A DNA stretch of 64,000 bases, from NCBI RefSeq assembly GCF_003892345.1, contig NZ_RRUE01000002.1, positions 1,382,619-1,446,618 on the forward strand, in the 5' to 3' direction. Shown in pieces: positions 51,136-60,056 of this stretch (positions are counted from its first letter, which is position 1; every line of letters begins with the position of its first letter). The notes below the pieces were generated by a model. That model was not told where the DNA came from and searched no databases. It saw only the letters and a list, made by a program, of their open reading frames with translations. Position numbers and translations under genes: made by a program. This stretch comes from Lautropia dentalis. Its GTDB lineage: Bacteria > Pseudomonadota > Gammaproteobacteria > Burkholderiales > Burkholderiaceae_E.

Positions 51136-51597
51136 TTACTGCTTCGAGGCGCGTTCGGCAATTTCCTCGAAGCGTTTCTTCACCTTGGCAGGGGCGTCGG
51201 CCGGCACTTTCAGTTCGGACAGTTTGGCGTCATCGCCCACCTGGATGAGCATCACCATGCCCATGGCATAGTGGGGCAGGCACTTGACGCCGTAGAAACC
51301 GGGCTTGGTCAGCGTGACGGCGATTTCCTCGTTGATCTTGCCGCGGAAGGGCTCGGCGCCTTCGGGGATCATGTCCTTCATGGCCACGGCGTCGTGCCCC
51401 TTGGCCGAGGCGAGGAATTTCACCGTGTCACCCGGTTTGATCTTCACGAACTCCGGCTCGTACACCATGGCATCGTTGGCACCGCGATTGAGCATTTTCA
51501 CTTCGACGGTTTCGGCATGGGCCGGCGTGGCGGCCAGCAGCAGGGCGCCCAGGGCGCCGGCGAGGGAGAGACGGGAGGCAAGGGTTTTCATGTTCAT
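51136..51597 (-). CDS. Pseudoazurin-type blue copper protein
   Basis: 153 residues. A signal peptide (SLAGALGALLLAATPAHA) sends it to the periplasm. The cupredoxin domain ends with the type I copper motif KCLPHYAMGM, and the fourth ligand is the His in ASAKGHDAVAM, so the Cys, two His and Met set is complete. Pseudoazurins carry electrons to reductases such as nitrite reductase. The last 30 residues are a Lys/Glu/Ala-rich tail. It sits between the ATPase gene and the second binding-protein gene of a FecCD-type importer, an unusual position. Confidence 0.9.
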   Translation of the reverse strand: MNMKTLASRLSLAGALGALLLAATPAHAETVEVKMLNRGANDAMVYEPEFVKIKPGDTVKFLASAKGHDAVAMKDMIPEGAEPFRGKINEEIAVTLTKPGFYGVKCLPHYAMGMVMLIQVGDDAKLSELKVPADAPAKVKKRFEEIAERASKQ

Positions 51598-51616
51598 GGT
51601 TCTGTCTGCAAAGGTG

Positions 51617-51657
51617 GTGTCGCGGGGACGAATGGATCCATGACGCGCACCAGGGAG
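51617..51657 (+). repeat. Dispersed intergenic repeat, copy H
   Basis: 3' part: CGCGGGGACGAATGGATCCA then TGACGCGCACCAGG, just upstream of the pseudoazurin start codon, where it may cover the promoter. Confidence 0.75.
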
Positions 51658-51802
51658 GGTAAGGGTTCTGGCTGGCATGAATCCTGCCAGAAAAGGATGT
51701 GCCGGGGTGGCAGACGCCGCCGGCGGGCGTCATGCCATGCGCGCAGGCAGGGTGATCCGGCGGGCAGGGCATGCGCGCGGGCACACCCTGCTGCCTTGCC
51801 GT

Positions 51803-52693
51803 TCAGGCAGCGGCCTGGCCGGGCAGGGACCGGAAGCGCAGCACCCGGGCGCCATCGGCCGGGTCGGTCAGTTCGTCGGCCTGTACCTGGAAGATGTCGC
51901 GCATCAGTTCTTGGGTCAGCACCTGCTGCGGCGTGCCGATGGCATGCAGCCGGCCGTTGTACATCACGGCCAGCCGGTCGCAGCGCATGGCCTGGTTCAG
52001 GTCGTGGATGGCCAGCACCTTGGTGATGGGCAGGCTGTGCACCAGGTCCATCAGCGCCAGCTGCTGGTGGATGTCCAGGTGATTGGTTGGCTCGTCCATC
52101 AGCAGGATCTGCGGCTGCTGGCACAGGGCGCGGGCGATGTGGATGCGCTGGCGCTCCCCGCCCGACATCTGGCCCCACTGGCGGTCCTGCTTCTCGTGCA
52201 TCTGCACGGCCCGCAGGGCTTCCTGCACCAGCTGGTCATCATGCTCGGACCAGCTCTGCAGGGCCGACAGCCAGGGGGTGCGGCCCAGCTCCACGGCATC
52301 GCGGGCGCTGATGGCATCCAGCGTGTCGGCAGTCTGCGAGACCATGGCCATCACCTGGGCGATCTGGCGCCGGCGCAGTGACTTCAGGTTGTGACCCTGC
52401 AGGTGCACCGACCCCTGCGACGGATGGTAGATGCCGGCGATCACGCGCATCAGGCTGGACTTGCCCGAGCCGTTGGGGCCGATCAGGCCCAGCAGCTCGC
52501 CCGTTTTGACGCTGAACGACACGTCGTGGACGATGCGCTGGCGCCCGGCGTTCCAGGACACACCATTGATTTCGAGCGCCGGCACTTCGCGGATCAGGTG
52601 CACACCAGCCGGCTGGCCGGTGCTGGCCGCAGTAGCCGGGTTTGCGGTGGCGGTGCCCGGCGTGGCCGGTGACGGGGTTGCGTTCATGTTCAT
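51803..52693 (-). CDS. ABC transporter ATP-binding protein, FecE/BtuD-like
   Basis: 296 residues. Walker A GPNGSGKSS, Q-loop MVSQTADTLDAISARD, signature MSGGERQRIHIARALCQQ, Walker B ILLMDEPTNHLD and H-loop LAIHDLNQAM identify the iron-chelate/vitamin B12 ATPase class. The N-terminal 40 residues are a Pro/Ala/Thr-rich extension. It starts 11 bases after the permease stop, in one operon with it. Confidence 0.93.
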   Translation of the reverse strand: MNMNATPSPATPGTATANPATAASTGQPAGVHLIREVPALEINGVSWNAGRQRIVHDVSFSVKTGELLGLIGPNGSGKSSLMRVIAGIYHPSQGSVHLQGHNLKSLRRRQIAQVMAMVSQTADTLDAISARDAVELGRTPWLSALQSWSEHDDQLVQEALRAVQMHEKQDRQWGQMSGGERQRIHIARALCQQPQILLMDEPTNHLDIHQQLALMDLVHSLPITKVLAIHDLNQAMRCDRLAVMYNGRLHAIGTPQQVLTQELMRDIFQVQADELTDPADGARVLRFRSLPGQAAA

Positions 52694-52704
52694 GTCTGCT
52701 CCGT

Positions 52705-53763
52705 TCAGCGCTGTGCCTTGCCGCGACCCAGCAGGATGAAGGCAAATACCGGGGCACCCACCAGGGCGGTAACGACGCCGATGGGCAGTACCTGACCCTT
52801 GATCATGACGCGCGACGTGATGTCGGCCAGCATCAGGAAGAGGGCACCGATCAGCGCACTGGCGGGCAGCAGCCGCTGGTGGCGCACGCCGACCAGCATC
52901 CGCGCCACGTGCGGAATCACCAGACCCACGAAGCCGATGGCACCCACCACCGACACCATGACGGCGGTCATCAGCGCGGCCGTCACCATCAGGATGCCTT
53001 GCACGCGGCGCACCGGCACGCCCAGGGCCTGGGCGGATTCGGCGCCGAAGGTGAAGGCATCCAGGGCGCGGGCGTGCAGCATGCAGATGACCAGACCGGC
53101 AATGGCCACGAGGGTGGCGATGGGCACGTCGGGCCAGCGCACGCCGCTCAGGCTGCCCAGCAGCCAGAACATGATGCCGCGGGCCTGCTCGGCGCTGCCC
53201 GACTTGGCGATGATCAGCGAGGTGAGCGCGTTGAACAGCTGCGAGCCGGCAATACCGGCCAGAATGATCTGGCCGCTGTTGCGCAGCCCGCCACCACCGG
53301 CCGCCTGGGCCAGGGCTGCCACCAGCGCAAAGGCGGTGAGCGCGCCGATGAAGGCGCCGAAGGTCATCGAGACCAGACCACCGCCCACGCCGGCGATGGT
53401 GACCAGCACCGCACCGGTGGAGGCACCGGCCGAGATGCCGAGCAGGTAGGGATCGGCCAGCGAGTTGCGCAGCAGCGTCTGCAGCACGACCCCCGACAGC
53501 GCCAGACCGGCGCCGCAGCAGGCGGCCACGATGGCACGGGTCAGACGGTAGTTCCAGATGATGCCGTCATCGATGGGTTCGACCTCGATGTTCAGGCCCA
53601 GCAGGTGGTTGGCCAGCACATCGCGGATAGAGGCAAAGGGCATGCTGATCTCGCCGACCGACATGCACAGCATCATGGTCAGGAACAGCACGGCCAGGGC
53701 GATGACGGTGATGCCGGTCACGCGCCACAGCACGGTGGGAGATTTTTGGGCAGGGGGAGCCAT
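52705..53763 (-). CDS. ABC transporter permease, FecCD/BtuC family
   Basis: 352 residues from ATG 53763 (MAPPAQKSPTVLWRVTGITV); a longer frame to 53928 lacks conserved sequence. About ten hydrophobic helices and the family motifs YRLTRAIVAACCGAGLALSG, LQTLLRNSLADPYLLGISAG, GAIGFVGLVIPHVARM and ADITSRV are present. It would form a homodimer with two ATPase subunits to import a siderophore or corrinoid delivered by the two paralogous binding proteins. The 307-base gap between its start and the binding-protein stop at 54071 has nothing I can support. Confidence 0.92.
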   Translation of the reverse strand: MAPPAQKSPTVLWRVTGITVIALAVLFLTMMLCMSVGEISMPFASIRDVLANHLLGLNIEVEPIDDGIIWNYRLTRAIVAACCGAGLALSGVVLQTLLRNSLADPYLLGISAGASTGAVLVTIAGVGGGLVSMTFGAFIGALTAFALVAALAQAAGGGGLRNSGQIILAGIAGSQLFNALTSLIIAKSGSAEQARGIMFWLLGSLSGVRWPDVPIATLVAIAGLVICMLHARALDAFTFGAESAQALGVPVRRVQGILMVTAALMTAVMVSVVGAIGFVGLVIPHVARMLVGVRHQRLLPASALIGALFLMLADITSRVMIKGQVLPIGVVTALVGAPVFAFILLGRGKAQR

Positions 53764-54070
53764 GGTCGGGAAAGTGGTGTCAGGGCAGACGGCAGGGCGG
53801 GTCAGCGCATCGGGATGGTCATCCTGGCCGGCGGCCCCTGTGCAGGACGGCCCTGCACGGGCTGTTGAAGCGGGAAGGCGGACAGCGGCCGGGGTGGGCA
53901 TGGCCTTCAGGGAAGGTGTACCGTCCACGGACTGCTGCCCGCCTGGTCGTGGCCCGTTCAGGACACGTGTGCTGCCGGCAGGACAGGCAGCCCCGGTGGC
54001 GGGGCGCCGTCCTGCATGGCGCGGTGTGCTCCGTTCAGACCTCGAAGCGTGGCGTTTCGGAAAACGCAGC

Positions 54071-55093
54071 TCAGTGCTTGTGGCCCTTCATCTTGACCAC
54101 GGTGTCGGCAATCGACTCCATGCCGCCGGCGATGCGGATCGAGGCCTGCAGGGCGTCGGCGTCCACGATGGCAAAGCGGTTGTTCTTCACGGCGTCCATG
54201 TGCTTGGTCACGGCGTCGTTCTTCAGGAACTCGATTTTCTTCTCGTGGTCGTCAGCCGGGAAGCGGCGACGGTCCATGCGGGCGATGATGATCATCGACG
54301 GGTTGGCCTTGGCCACGGTTTCCCAGCCCACGGTCGGCCATTCCTCGCTGGAGGTGACCACGTTCTTGATGCCCAGCTGGTTCAGCATGTAGCCGGCCAC
54401 ACCTTTCTGGCCGGCCAGCCACGGGTCGGATTCCATGTCGGCGCTGGACATCCAGACCACGGCCGACAGGTTCTTGACACCGGCCTTTTTGACTTTCTCG
54501 ACGGCGGCGGCTTCACGGGCCTTCAGGCCGCTGACCAGTTCCTTGCCCTTGGCCTCGACGTTGAAGATGGTGGCCAGCTGGTCGATGCTCTTGTACAGCG
54601 TGTTGATGTTGTAGGCGTCGGTACGGGTACCGTCGGAGCCCTGCGTGTTGTTCTTGCCTTCGCAGTCGGACAGCAGCGAGTACGTGGGGATTTTCAGGTC
54701 GTGGAACTGTTCACGCGTACCGACCACACCCTCCTTGCCGATGTGCCACTCGAACTGCGTCACCACCAGGTTCGGCTTCTTGTCGACCACGGATTCGAAG
54801 CTGGGGGCGTTGTCGTCCAGGCGGGGGATTTTGGCATTGACGGCCTTGAACTGGGGCAGCACCGGGTTGAACCACACCGAGGTACCGACCACCTTGTCGG
54901 CCAGACCCAGCGAGTACAGGATTTCGGTGCCGGCCTGGCCGACGGTGACCACACGGGCCGGCGCCTTGTCGAAGGTCAGCGGATAGCCGCAGTTCTCGAG
55001 CTTCAGCGGATAGGTGGTGGCGTTGGCTGCCGTGGCAGAAACGCCCAGACCCAGCGACAGCAGGGTGGCGGCAATGACTTTGCGGGAGAACAT
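54071..55093 (-). CDS. ABC transporter substrate-binding protein, paralogue of 49034-50119
   Basis: 340 residues. MFSRKVIAATLLSLGLGVSA begins a signal peptide ending ATAANA, then TTYPLKLENCGYPLTFDKAP. The Peripla_BP_2 fold is shown by VTVGQAGTEILYSLGLADKV and WPTVGWETVAKANPSMIIIA. Key segments such as VWFNPVLPQFKA, QFEWHIGKEGVVGTREQFHD and MDRRRFPADDHEKK are shared with the other copy, indicating similar ligands. It is first in the operon, followed by permease and ATPase. It is preceded by a 240-base leader without a recognisable B12 box. Confidence 0.9.
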   Translation of the reverse strand: MFSRKVIAATLLSLGLGVSATAANATTYPLKLENCGYPLTFDKAPARVVTVGQAGTEILYSLGLADKVVGTSVWFNPVLPQFKAVNAKIPRLDDNAPSFESVVDKKPNLVVTQFEWHIGKEGVVGTREQFHDLKIPTYSLLSDCEGKNNTQGSDGTRTDAYNINTLYKSIDQLATIFNVEAKGKELVSGLKAREAAAVEKVKKAGVKNLSAVVWMSSADMESDPWLAGQKGVAGYMLNQLGIKNVVTSSEEWPTVGWETVAKANPSMIIIARMDRRRFPADDHEKKIEFLKNDAVTKHMDAVKNNRFAIVDADALQASIRIAGGMESIADTVVKMKGHKH

Positions 55094-55332
55094 GGATTTT
55101 GCTCCGTTGAGTGGGGGATGCCCCGGTGGGGCTGCAGGGAAGAGGATGTGAGTCAGCAGGGGACTGGCTGATGAACGATGCCAGCCAGGCACGACAGGAG
55201 ATGCGTGCCGCAGGCGCAGAGCACCTGCCTCCGGGAGCCTCCGCAAAAATCCTGCGGTACTTTGGTTCCCGTGCAGGCAGCGCAGCCTGCTGAATGCTAA
55301 ATAAGACGCGTTTGTGCTCTGGCCTTCAGAGC
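55094..55332 (-). other. Long structured leader of the first binding-protein gene, class unknown
   Basis: Transcription from the promoter at 55339-55368 would give about 240 untranslated bases. GC-rich self-complementary segments such as GCAGGCTGCGCTGCCTGC and CCGCAGGATTTTTGCGG are visible on the minus strand. The conserved blocks of the cobalamin riboswitch are absent. It may be a diverged paralogous leader or another regulatory RNA. Confidence 0.35.
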
Positions 55333-55338
55333 GGCGAC

Positions 55339-55368
55339 AGTATAGGAATCTGTTTGGCACCCGTCAAA
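55339..55368 (-). promoter_or_regulatory. Promoter of the FecCD-type importer operon
   Basis: On the minus strand TTTGAC (complement of 55363-55368) and TATACT (complement of 55339-55344) are 18 bases apart. TATACTGTCGCCGCTCTG closely matches the promoter of the second binding-protein gene. Confidence 0.65.
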
Positions 55369-55416
55369 CAGTGACCCGGGTGATTTTGTGGGTGTGTTCA
55401 GTTTTCCTTTCAGCAG

Positions 55417-55441
55417 AGCGCGTCCATGACACGCGCCGGGG
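55417..55441 (+). repeat. Dispersed intergenic repeat, copy I
   Basis: 3' box GCGCGTCCATGACACGCGCC followed by GGGG, between the importer promoter and the divergent MFS gene. Confidence 0.65.
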
Positions 55442-55574
55442 TATGGGGCGCTATCATCGCGGCTCGTTTTTCTACTTTTTCGTTTCGGCCAGATGGAGGG
55501 CAAACCTGCCACGGCCCGAAACCACCCGCGGGGTACGTCATGGCCCCGCCGGCACATGCAGGGGGACACCGATC

Positions 55575-56888
55575 ATGCCCGATCACCGCACCGACAAGGC
55601 AACCCCATCAACCGGGCATGCGCCCAGACCATCTGGCCAGGCAGCAGGGGCCATCGACAGCCCGTCTGCAGGGGCCGTACGCTGGCTGATCTTTGCGCTG
55701 TGCTTTCTGGTGGTGCTGCTCGACGGCTTCGACACGGCTGCCATTGGCTACATCGCGCCCTCGCTGATGCAGGAATGGGGTGTGGCCAAGCCGGCATTGG
55801 CGCCGGTGCTCAGCGCGGCCCTGTTCGGTCTGGCGGCGGGGGCGCTGCTTTCCGGCCCGGTGGCCGACCGCTGGGGCCGGCGGCTGACGCTGACGGCCTC
55901 GGTGCTGGTCTTCGGCGTGGCCTGTCTGGCCTCGGCCTTTTCGCCTGACCTGCAGATGCTGACCGTACTGCGCTTCATCACCGGCGTGGGGCTGGGTGCT
56001 GCCATGCCCAACGCCGTCACGCTGATGAGTGAGTTCAGCCCGCCATCGCGCCGCGCCTTCATCACCAACGCCATGTTCTGCGGCTTTCCGCTGGGCGCTG
56101 CACTGGGCGGCTTTCTGGCCGGCTGGCTGATTCCGGCCTTTGGCTGGCGCAGCGTGCTGCAGCTGGGTGGCGTGGCGCCGCTGGTGCTGGTGGCTGCCCT
56201 GCTCCTGTGGCTGCCGGAATCGCCCCGGTACCTGCAGGTCCGCCGGGCGAAGGGGGGCCGCCGGGAGCAGGAGGTGCGTCGTGAACAGGCGCCAGCCCGT
56301 GGCATCGGCCTCGTGCTGTCCCGGCATTACCTGCTGGGGTCGCTGATGCTGTGGGTGGCCTACTTCATGGGGCTGGTGGTGTTCTATGCGCTGATCAACT
56401 GGATGCCGGTGCTGTTCCGTGAAAGCGGCATGGATCCGCGCACCGCCTCGCTGGTCACGGCCCTGTTCCCGCTGGGTGGCGTGGGGGCCGTGGCGCTGGG
56501 CTGGCTGATGGACCGCTTCAATGGCAGCGGGGTGCTGGCACTGGGCTATGGAGGGACGGCGCTGACCGTCTGGGCCATCGGCCAGGCCATGGGCGACCAC
56601 GGTCTGCTGATGCTTGTGGTGTTCGTGGCCGGGTTGGTGATGAATGCCGCCCAGGCCTCGATGCCGGCGCTGGCAGCCGGCTTCTATCCCACCGAAGGGC
56701 GGGCCACCGGCGTGGCCTGGATGCTGGGCATCGGCCGTTTCGGCGGCATTGCCGGCTCGTTTCTGGTGGCTGCGCTGACGGCACGGCAGGTGAGCCTGCC
56801 GGACATCTTTGCCGTGGTGGCCGTGCCGGCGCTGATTGCCATGGTGGCGCTGGGGGTGAAGGTGGGGGTGTATCGGTCGGGAAAGTGA
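55575..56888 (+). CDS. MFS transporter, aromatic acid:H+ symporter (AAHS) type
   Basis: 437 residues from ATG 55575 (MPDHRTDKATPSTGHAPRPS). Twelve hydrophobic segments. LLDGFDTAAIGYIAPSLMQEW in TM1 is the AAHS/PcaK signature (DGFD), and GPVADRWGRRLTL is the MFS motif A loop; the second such loop is GWLMDRFNG, and LPESPRYL is also typical. Uptake of a benzoate-type acid is the family role; no degradation genes are nearby. Confidence 0.9.
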   Translation: MPDHRTDKATPSTGHAPRPSGQAAGAIDSPSAGAVRWLIFALCFLVVLLDGFDTAAIGYIAPSLMQEWGVAKPALAPVLSAALFGLAAGALLSGPVADRWGRRLTLTASVLVFGVACLASAFSPDLQMLTVLRFITGVGLGAAMPNAVTLMSEFSPPSRRAFITNAMFCGFPLGAALGGFLAGWLIPAFGWRSVLQLGGVAPLVLVAALLLWLPESPRYLQVRRAKGGRREQEVRREQAPARGIGLVLSRHYLLGSLMLWVAYFMGLVVFYALINWMPVLFRESGMDPRTASLVTALFPLGGVGAVALGWLMDRFNGSGVLALGYGGTALTVWAIGQAMGDHGLLMLVVFVAGLVMNAAQASMPALAAGFYPTEGRATGVAWMLGIGRFGGIAGSFLVAALTARQVSLPDIFAVVAVPALIAMVALGVKVGVYRSGK

Positions 56889-56900
56889 AGGCTGGCCTGA

Positions 56901-57923
56901 ATGGCGGAAAATGAGTCCACGATTCGCCCCGGAAGCCCGGCTGAGCCAGACAGTCCATGGTATGGGTCAGGTGCTGTCGGGCAGAGAATGAGGCGGTTCA
57001 GCATGATGCATGAGTCCATGCGACAGACAGGGCGGCCTGGCACGTACACCGTTGCCGGGGCCGGTGAGGGGGAGGTCCACGACGGGATCATCGTGCGGGA
57101 TCTGTGCGCCGGATATGGCCGGGGCATGCCCGATGCGCTCAGTGCGTTGTCACTCACGCTCCCCGCCGGTCAGCTCGCTGCCCTGGTGGGACCGAATGGC
57201 TGTGGCAAGAGTACGCTTCTGAAGGCCATCATGGGTTTTGTCCCGGTCAGGTCGGGGAGCATCATGCTGGAGGGCATTTCTGTCCAGCGCCTGGGCAGGC
57301 GACGGATGTCCAGACTGGTTGCGTACATGCCCCAGGACGTGATCTGCCCGGAATACGCAACGGTGGGGGATATCGTGGAAATGGCGGCTTACGGCCGTCA
57401 TGGTTTTTTCGGGGGGCCTGACGGCATTGACCGTGGGCGTTTCCGGGAAGCCCTGGATGCGATGGGTCTGAGGGCGCACGCGGGAACAGCGATGAGCATC
57501 CTTTCCGGTGGACAGCGCCAGCGTGCATGGATTGCCATGGCACTGGCGCAGGATTCCAGCATCATTCTGCTGGATGAACCGGTCAATCATCTGGACATGA
57601 AGTACCAGTACGCCGTTCTGGGGCTGCTTGGGACACTGGCGAGAGACAGGGGGAAGACGATCCTGCTGGTCCTGCACGACCTCAATCTGGCAGCTGCATT
57701 CGCAGACAGGCTCGTGATGATGAAAGAAGGCGGTATCGTCACCGTGGGGGCTGTCCACCGTGTCATGACCGCGGATGTCATTCGGTCGGTATACGGCGTG
57801 AATGCGGATGTGTTCGAGCGGAACGGGCGATGGGTCTGTCTTCCCGCCGTACAGGATTCTGTGGTCCTGCCGTCTTGTTCTGCGCGCCCGGAGGGGAGGG
57901 CGCGGGGACGAACGGGCCTATGA
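56901..57923 (+). CDS. ABC transporter ATP-binding protein, FecE-like
   Basis: Up to 340 residues from ATG 56901; ATGs at 56988 or 57003 give a start nearer the conserved domain, which begins IIVRDLCAGYG near residue 63. Walker A GPNGCGKST, signature LSGGQRQRAWIAMALAQ, Walker B IILLDEPVNHLD and H-loop LVLHDLNLAAAFAD define the siderophore/heme/B12 ATPase class. It begins the importer set at 56901-61104 and has less GC-biased codons than the MFS gene before it. Confidence 0.9.
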   Translation: MAENESTIRPGSPAEPDSPWYGSGAVGQRMRRFSMMHESMRQTGRPGTYTVAGAGEGEVHDGIIVRDLCAGYGRGMPDALSALSLTLPAGQLAALVGPNGCGKSTLLKAIMGFVPVRSGSIMLEGISVQRLGRRRMSRLVAYMPQDVICPEYATVGDIVEMAAYGRHGFFGGPDGIDRGRFREALDAMGLRAHAGTAMSILSGGQRQRAWIAMALAQDSSIILLDEPVNHLDMKYQYAVLGLLGTLARDRGKTILLVLHDLNLAAAFADRLVMMKEGGIVTVGAVHRVMTADVIRSVYGVNADVFERNGRWVCLPAVQDSVVLPSCSARPEGRARGRTGL

Positions 57924-57933
57924 CACGCTCTGG
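57900..57933 (+). repeat. Dispersed intergenic repeat, copy J
   Basis: 3' part GCGCGGGGACGAACGGGCCT then ATGACACGCTCTGG, overlapping the end of the ATPase gene and lying between it and the first permease gene. Confidence 0.7.
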
Positions 57934-58017
57934 TGACTGTGTAGTCTCCGTCGTGCCGTATTGAACACAGAAGTGTGGCTCTTCGTCGTGAAAAAGCAGG
58001 TTTTCGGCTGGAGGTGA

Positions 58018-59022
58018 GTGTTGGTTTCACGTGTCCTGTTGCTGCTGACCGTTTCTCTTGCGGTTCTCGTGGTGATCGGCCTGCAGGGTATCGAGGGGCT
58101 GACTGGCCGGCAGGTGTTTGCGGCACTGTTCTACGGTCAGGATGACAGCTACGCCCAGGCCATTCTTCTCTACCAGCGGATCCCGCGCATGCTGGTTGCG
58201 CTGTACGCCGGCGCGATGCTGGCCGTTTCCGGGCTGGCGCTGCAGGTACTGGTGCGGAATCCACTGGCCTCTCCGGGCAGCCTGGGGGTGAGCGCCGCGG
58301 CCACCTGCCTCGGTGTCGTGGCGGGCGTGCTGTTCGATGCATCGCCCTTCGTCCAGGGCATGGCTGCCCTGGCGGGGGCTGGGGCCGGAATACTCTGCCT
58401 GCTGATGGTTGCCCTGTACGCGGGGCGGGGGATGAAAAGCGGGGCCGTCCTGATTCTCTCGGGAGCGTTCGTGTCGATGCTGTTCACGGGCATTACGCGT
58501 GCCGTGCTGCTTCAGTATCCGGATCGAAGGCTGGAGTTCATGAACTGGAGCATGGGCAGTGTCAATCCGGCCTATGTGGACAGACTGGCCGCCTTCTGGT
58601 GGATTGGTGTCCTGTCGGTACTGCTGCTGCTGATGCTTGGCAGGCCTCTGGCTGCAATGATGATGGGTGACGAGAAGGCCGCATCCGTCGGCGTGGATAC
58701 CCGGGTGGTCCGTCTTGCCGGCATGATTGCTGCGCTGGCCTGCGGTGGTTCTGCAGTCGTGGTGTCCGGTCCCCTTGGGTTTGTTGGACTCGTCGTTCCG
58801 CACATGGTGCGCCCTGTGGCGGGAAATCGTCTTGCCGGAGGCTTTGTCCTGGCTGCCGTGACGGGAGCGGCCCTGTGTGTGTCCGGAGACTGGGTGGCGC
58901 AGACCGTTTTCCGTCCCTATACGGTCAATACGGGTGTCGTTCTCGACATGGTGGGCGGGGTTGCATTCATGATCATGGTCCGGCATTTCTACATGAAATC
59001 CAGAAGGGGGCCGGGGGCATGA
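58018..59022 (+). CDS. ABC transporter permease, FecCD family (first)
   Basis: 334 residues from GTG 58018; GGAGG at 58010-58014 fits the TTG at 58021 better (six bases), giving 333 residues. Family motifs are YQRIPRMLVALYAGAMLAVS, LQVLVRNPLASPGSLGVSAA, GPLGFVGLVVPHMVRP and FRPYTVNTGVVLDMVGG. It pairs with the next gene, whose ATG overlaps its stop by four bases, so the two permeases probably form a heterodimer as in FecCD. Confidence 0.92.
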   Translation: MLVSRVLLLLTVSLAVLVVIGLQGIEGLTGRQVFAALFYGQDDSYAQAILLYQRIPRMLVALYAGAMLAVSGLALQVLVRNPLASPGSLGVSAAATCLGVVAGVLFDASPFVQGMAALAGAGAGILCLLMVALYAGRGMKSGAVLILSGAFVSMLFTGITRAVLLQYPDRRLEFMNWSMGSVNPAYVDRLAAFWWIGVLSVLLLLMLGRPLAAMMMGDEKAASVGVDTRVVRLAGMIAALACGGSAVVVSGPLGFVGLVVPHMVRPVAGNRLAGGFVLAAVTGAALCVSGDWVAQTVFRPYTVNTGVVLDMVGGVAFMIMVRHFYMKSRRGPGA

Positions 59023-60056
59023 GGTGGTCGACATCTGTGGCCGGCGATCGCGTTCTCCGGCTGCCGGCCGGATTGCAGATCCGCCAGAGAGACATTCGGG
59101 TTGCACTGGCGCTGATCGGGGTTCTGGCCGCTCTCGTGCTGCTTGCGCTGGGCACCGGAAGCATTTCCGTACCACTGGATGTTTTCTGGGGCGGGGCGCT
59201 GTCTCCTGACCAGCATTACGCGCTGTACGACATCCGGATTCCCCGCATCGTCGTCGGGTTCACGGCAGGATATTCCGTTGCGCTGTCCGGGGCCATCCTG
59301 CAGTCCGTGACCCGGAACGCGCTGGCGGATCCCGGTGTTCTCGGGTTGAGCCAGGGGGCGATCGTGTCGGTCATGCTCGTGCTGGTTCTGGCGCCTTCCG
59401 CGCCGCAGTGGCAGGTTTTCCTGTGTGCCCTGGCAGGTGGCTGCGGCGTTGCGCTGGTGCTGTTCATGCTGACGGGACGGGAACGGGGAAATTCCCTGGC
59501 ACTTCTTCTCATGGGGATTGCCGTCGAATCGGTCCTTTCTTCCGTATCTGGCGTTCTGTTGCTCTACATGCCGCCGGAAGTTTCCCAGTCCCTGTCCGAA
59601 TGGATGCTGGGAACCCTGTTTCAGGCAAGCCCCCGGAACATGTTCTGGATGCTTCCCCTGTTCCTTGCCTGTTTCGTGGGGGTGTTGTGGGCAGGTCCTC
59701 CGACACGCGCGCTCGAGCTGGGAGATGAACTGGCACAGAGCATCGGAGAGGAGGTCGGGCGTTCGCGTCCCCGGCTGCTGCTGTTTGCCGTCGTCTGCAA
59801 CACGGCCGCGGTGGCGGTGGTCGGGCCATTGACGCTGCTCGGGGTGATGGCGCCCCATCTGGTGGCCTTCATGGCTGCTGCAGGGGCACGGGCGAGACTG
59901 TATCTGTCTGCCCTGACGGGAGGTGTCATGGTCGTTCTGGCAGATACGGTCTCGCGGGGTATTGCCCATGACCGGGGGCTGCCCATTGGCGTGATCATCA
60001 TCCTGACTGGTGTACCGTTGGCAGTCATTCTCATGAGGAGGCACCATGTTGCGTGA
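59019..60056 (+). CDS. ABC transporter permease, FecCD family (second)
   Basis: 345 residues. YDIRIPRIVVGFTAGYSVAL, LQSVTRNALADPGVLGLSQG, GPLTLLGVMAPHLVAFMAAA and ADTVSRGIAHDRGLPIGVII are the FecCD hallmarks, with about ten hydrophobic segments. The start overlaps the first permease (ATGA) and its end overlaps the binding-protein gene by 11 bases, so the three are tightly coupled. Confidence 0.92.
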   Translation: MRWSTSVAGDRVLRLPAGLQIRQRDIRVALALIGVLAALVLLALGTGSISVPLDVFWGGALSPDQHYALYDIRIPRIVVGFTAGYSVALSGAILQSVTRNALADPGVLGLSQGAIVSVMLVLVLAPSAPQWQVFLCALAGGCGVALVLFMLTGRERGNSLALLLMGIAVESVLSSVSGVLLLYMPPEVSQSLSEWMLGTLFQASPRNMFWMLPLFLACFVGVLWAGPPTRALELGDELAQSIGEEVGRSRPRLLLFAVVCNTAAVAVVGPLTLLGVMAPHLVAFMAAAGARARLYLSALTGGVMVVLADTVSRGIAHDRGLPIGVIIILTGVPLAVILMRRHHVA

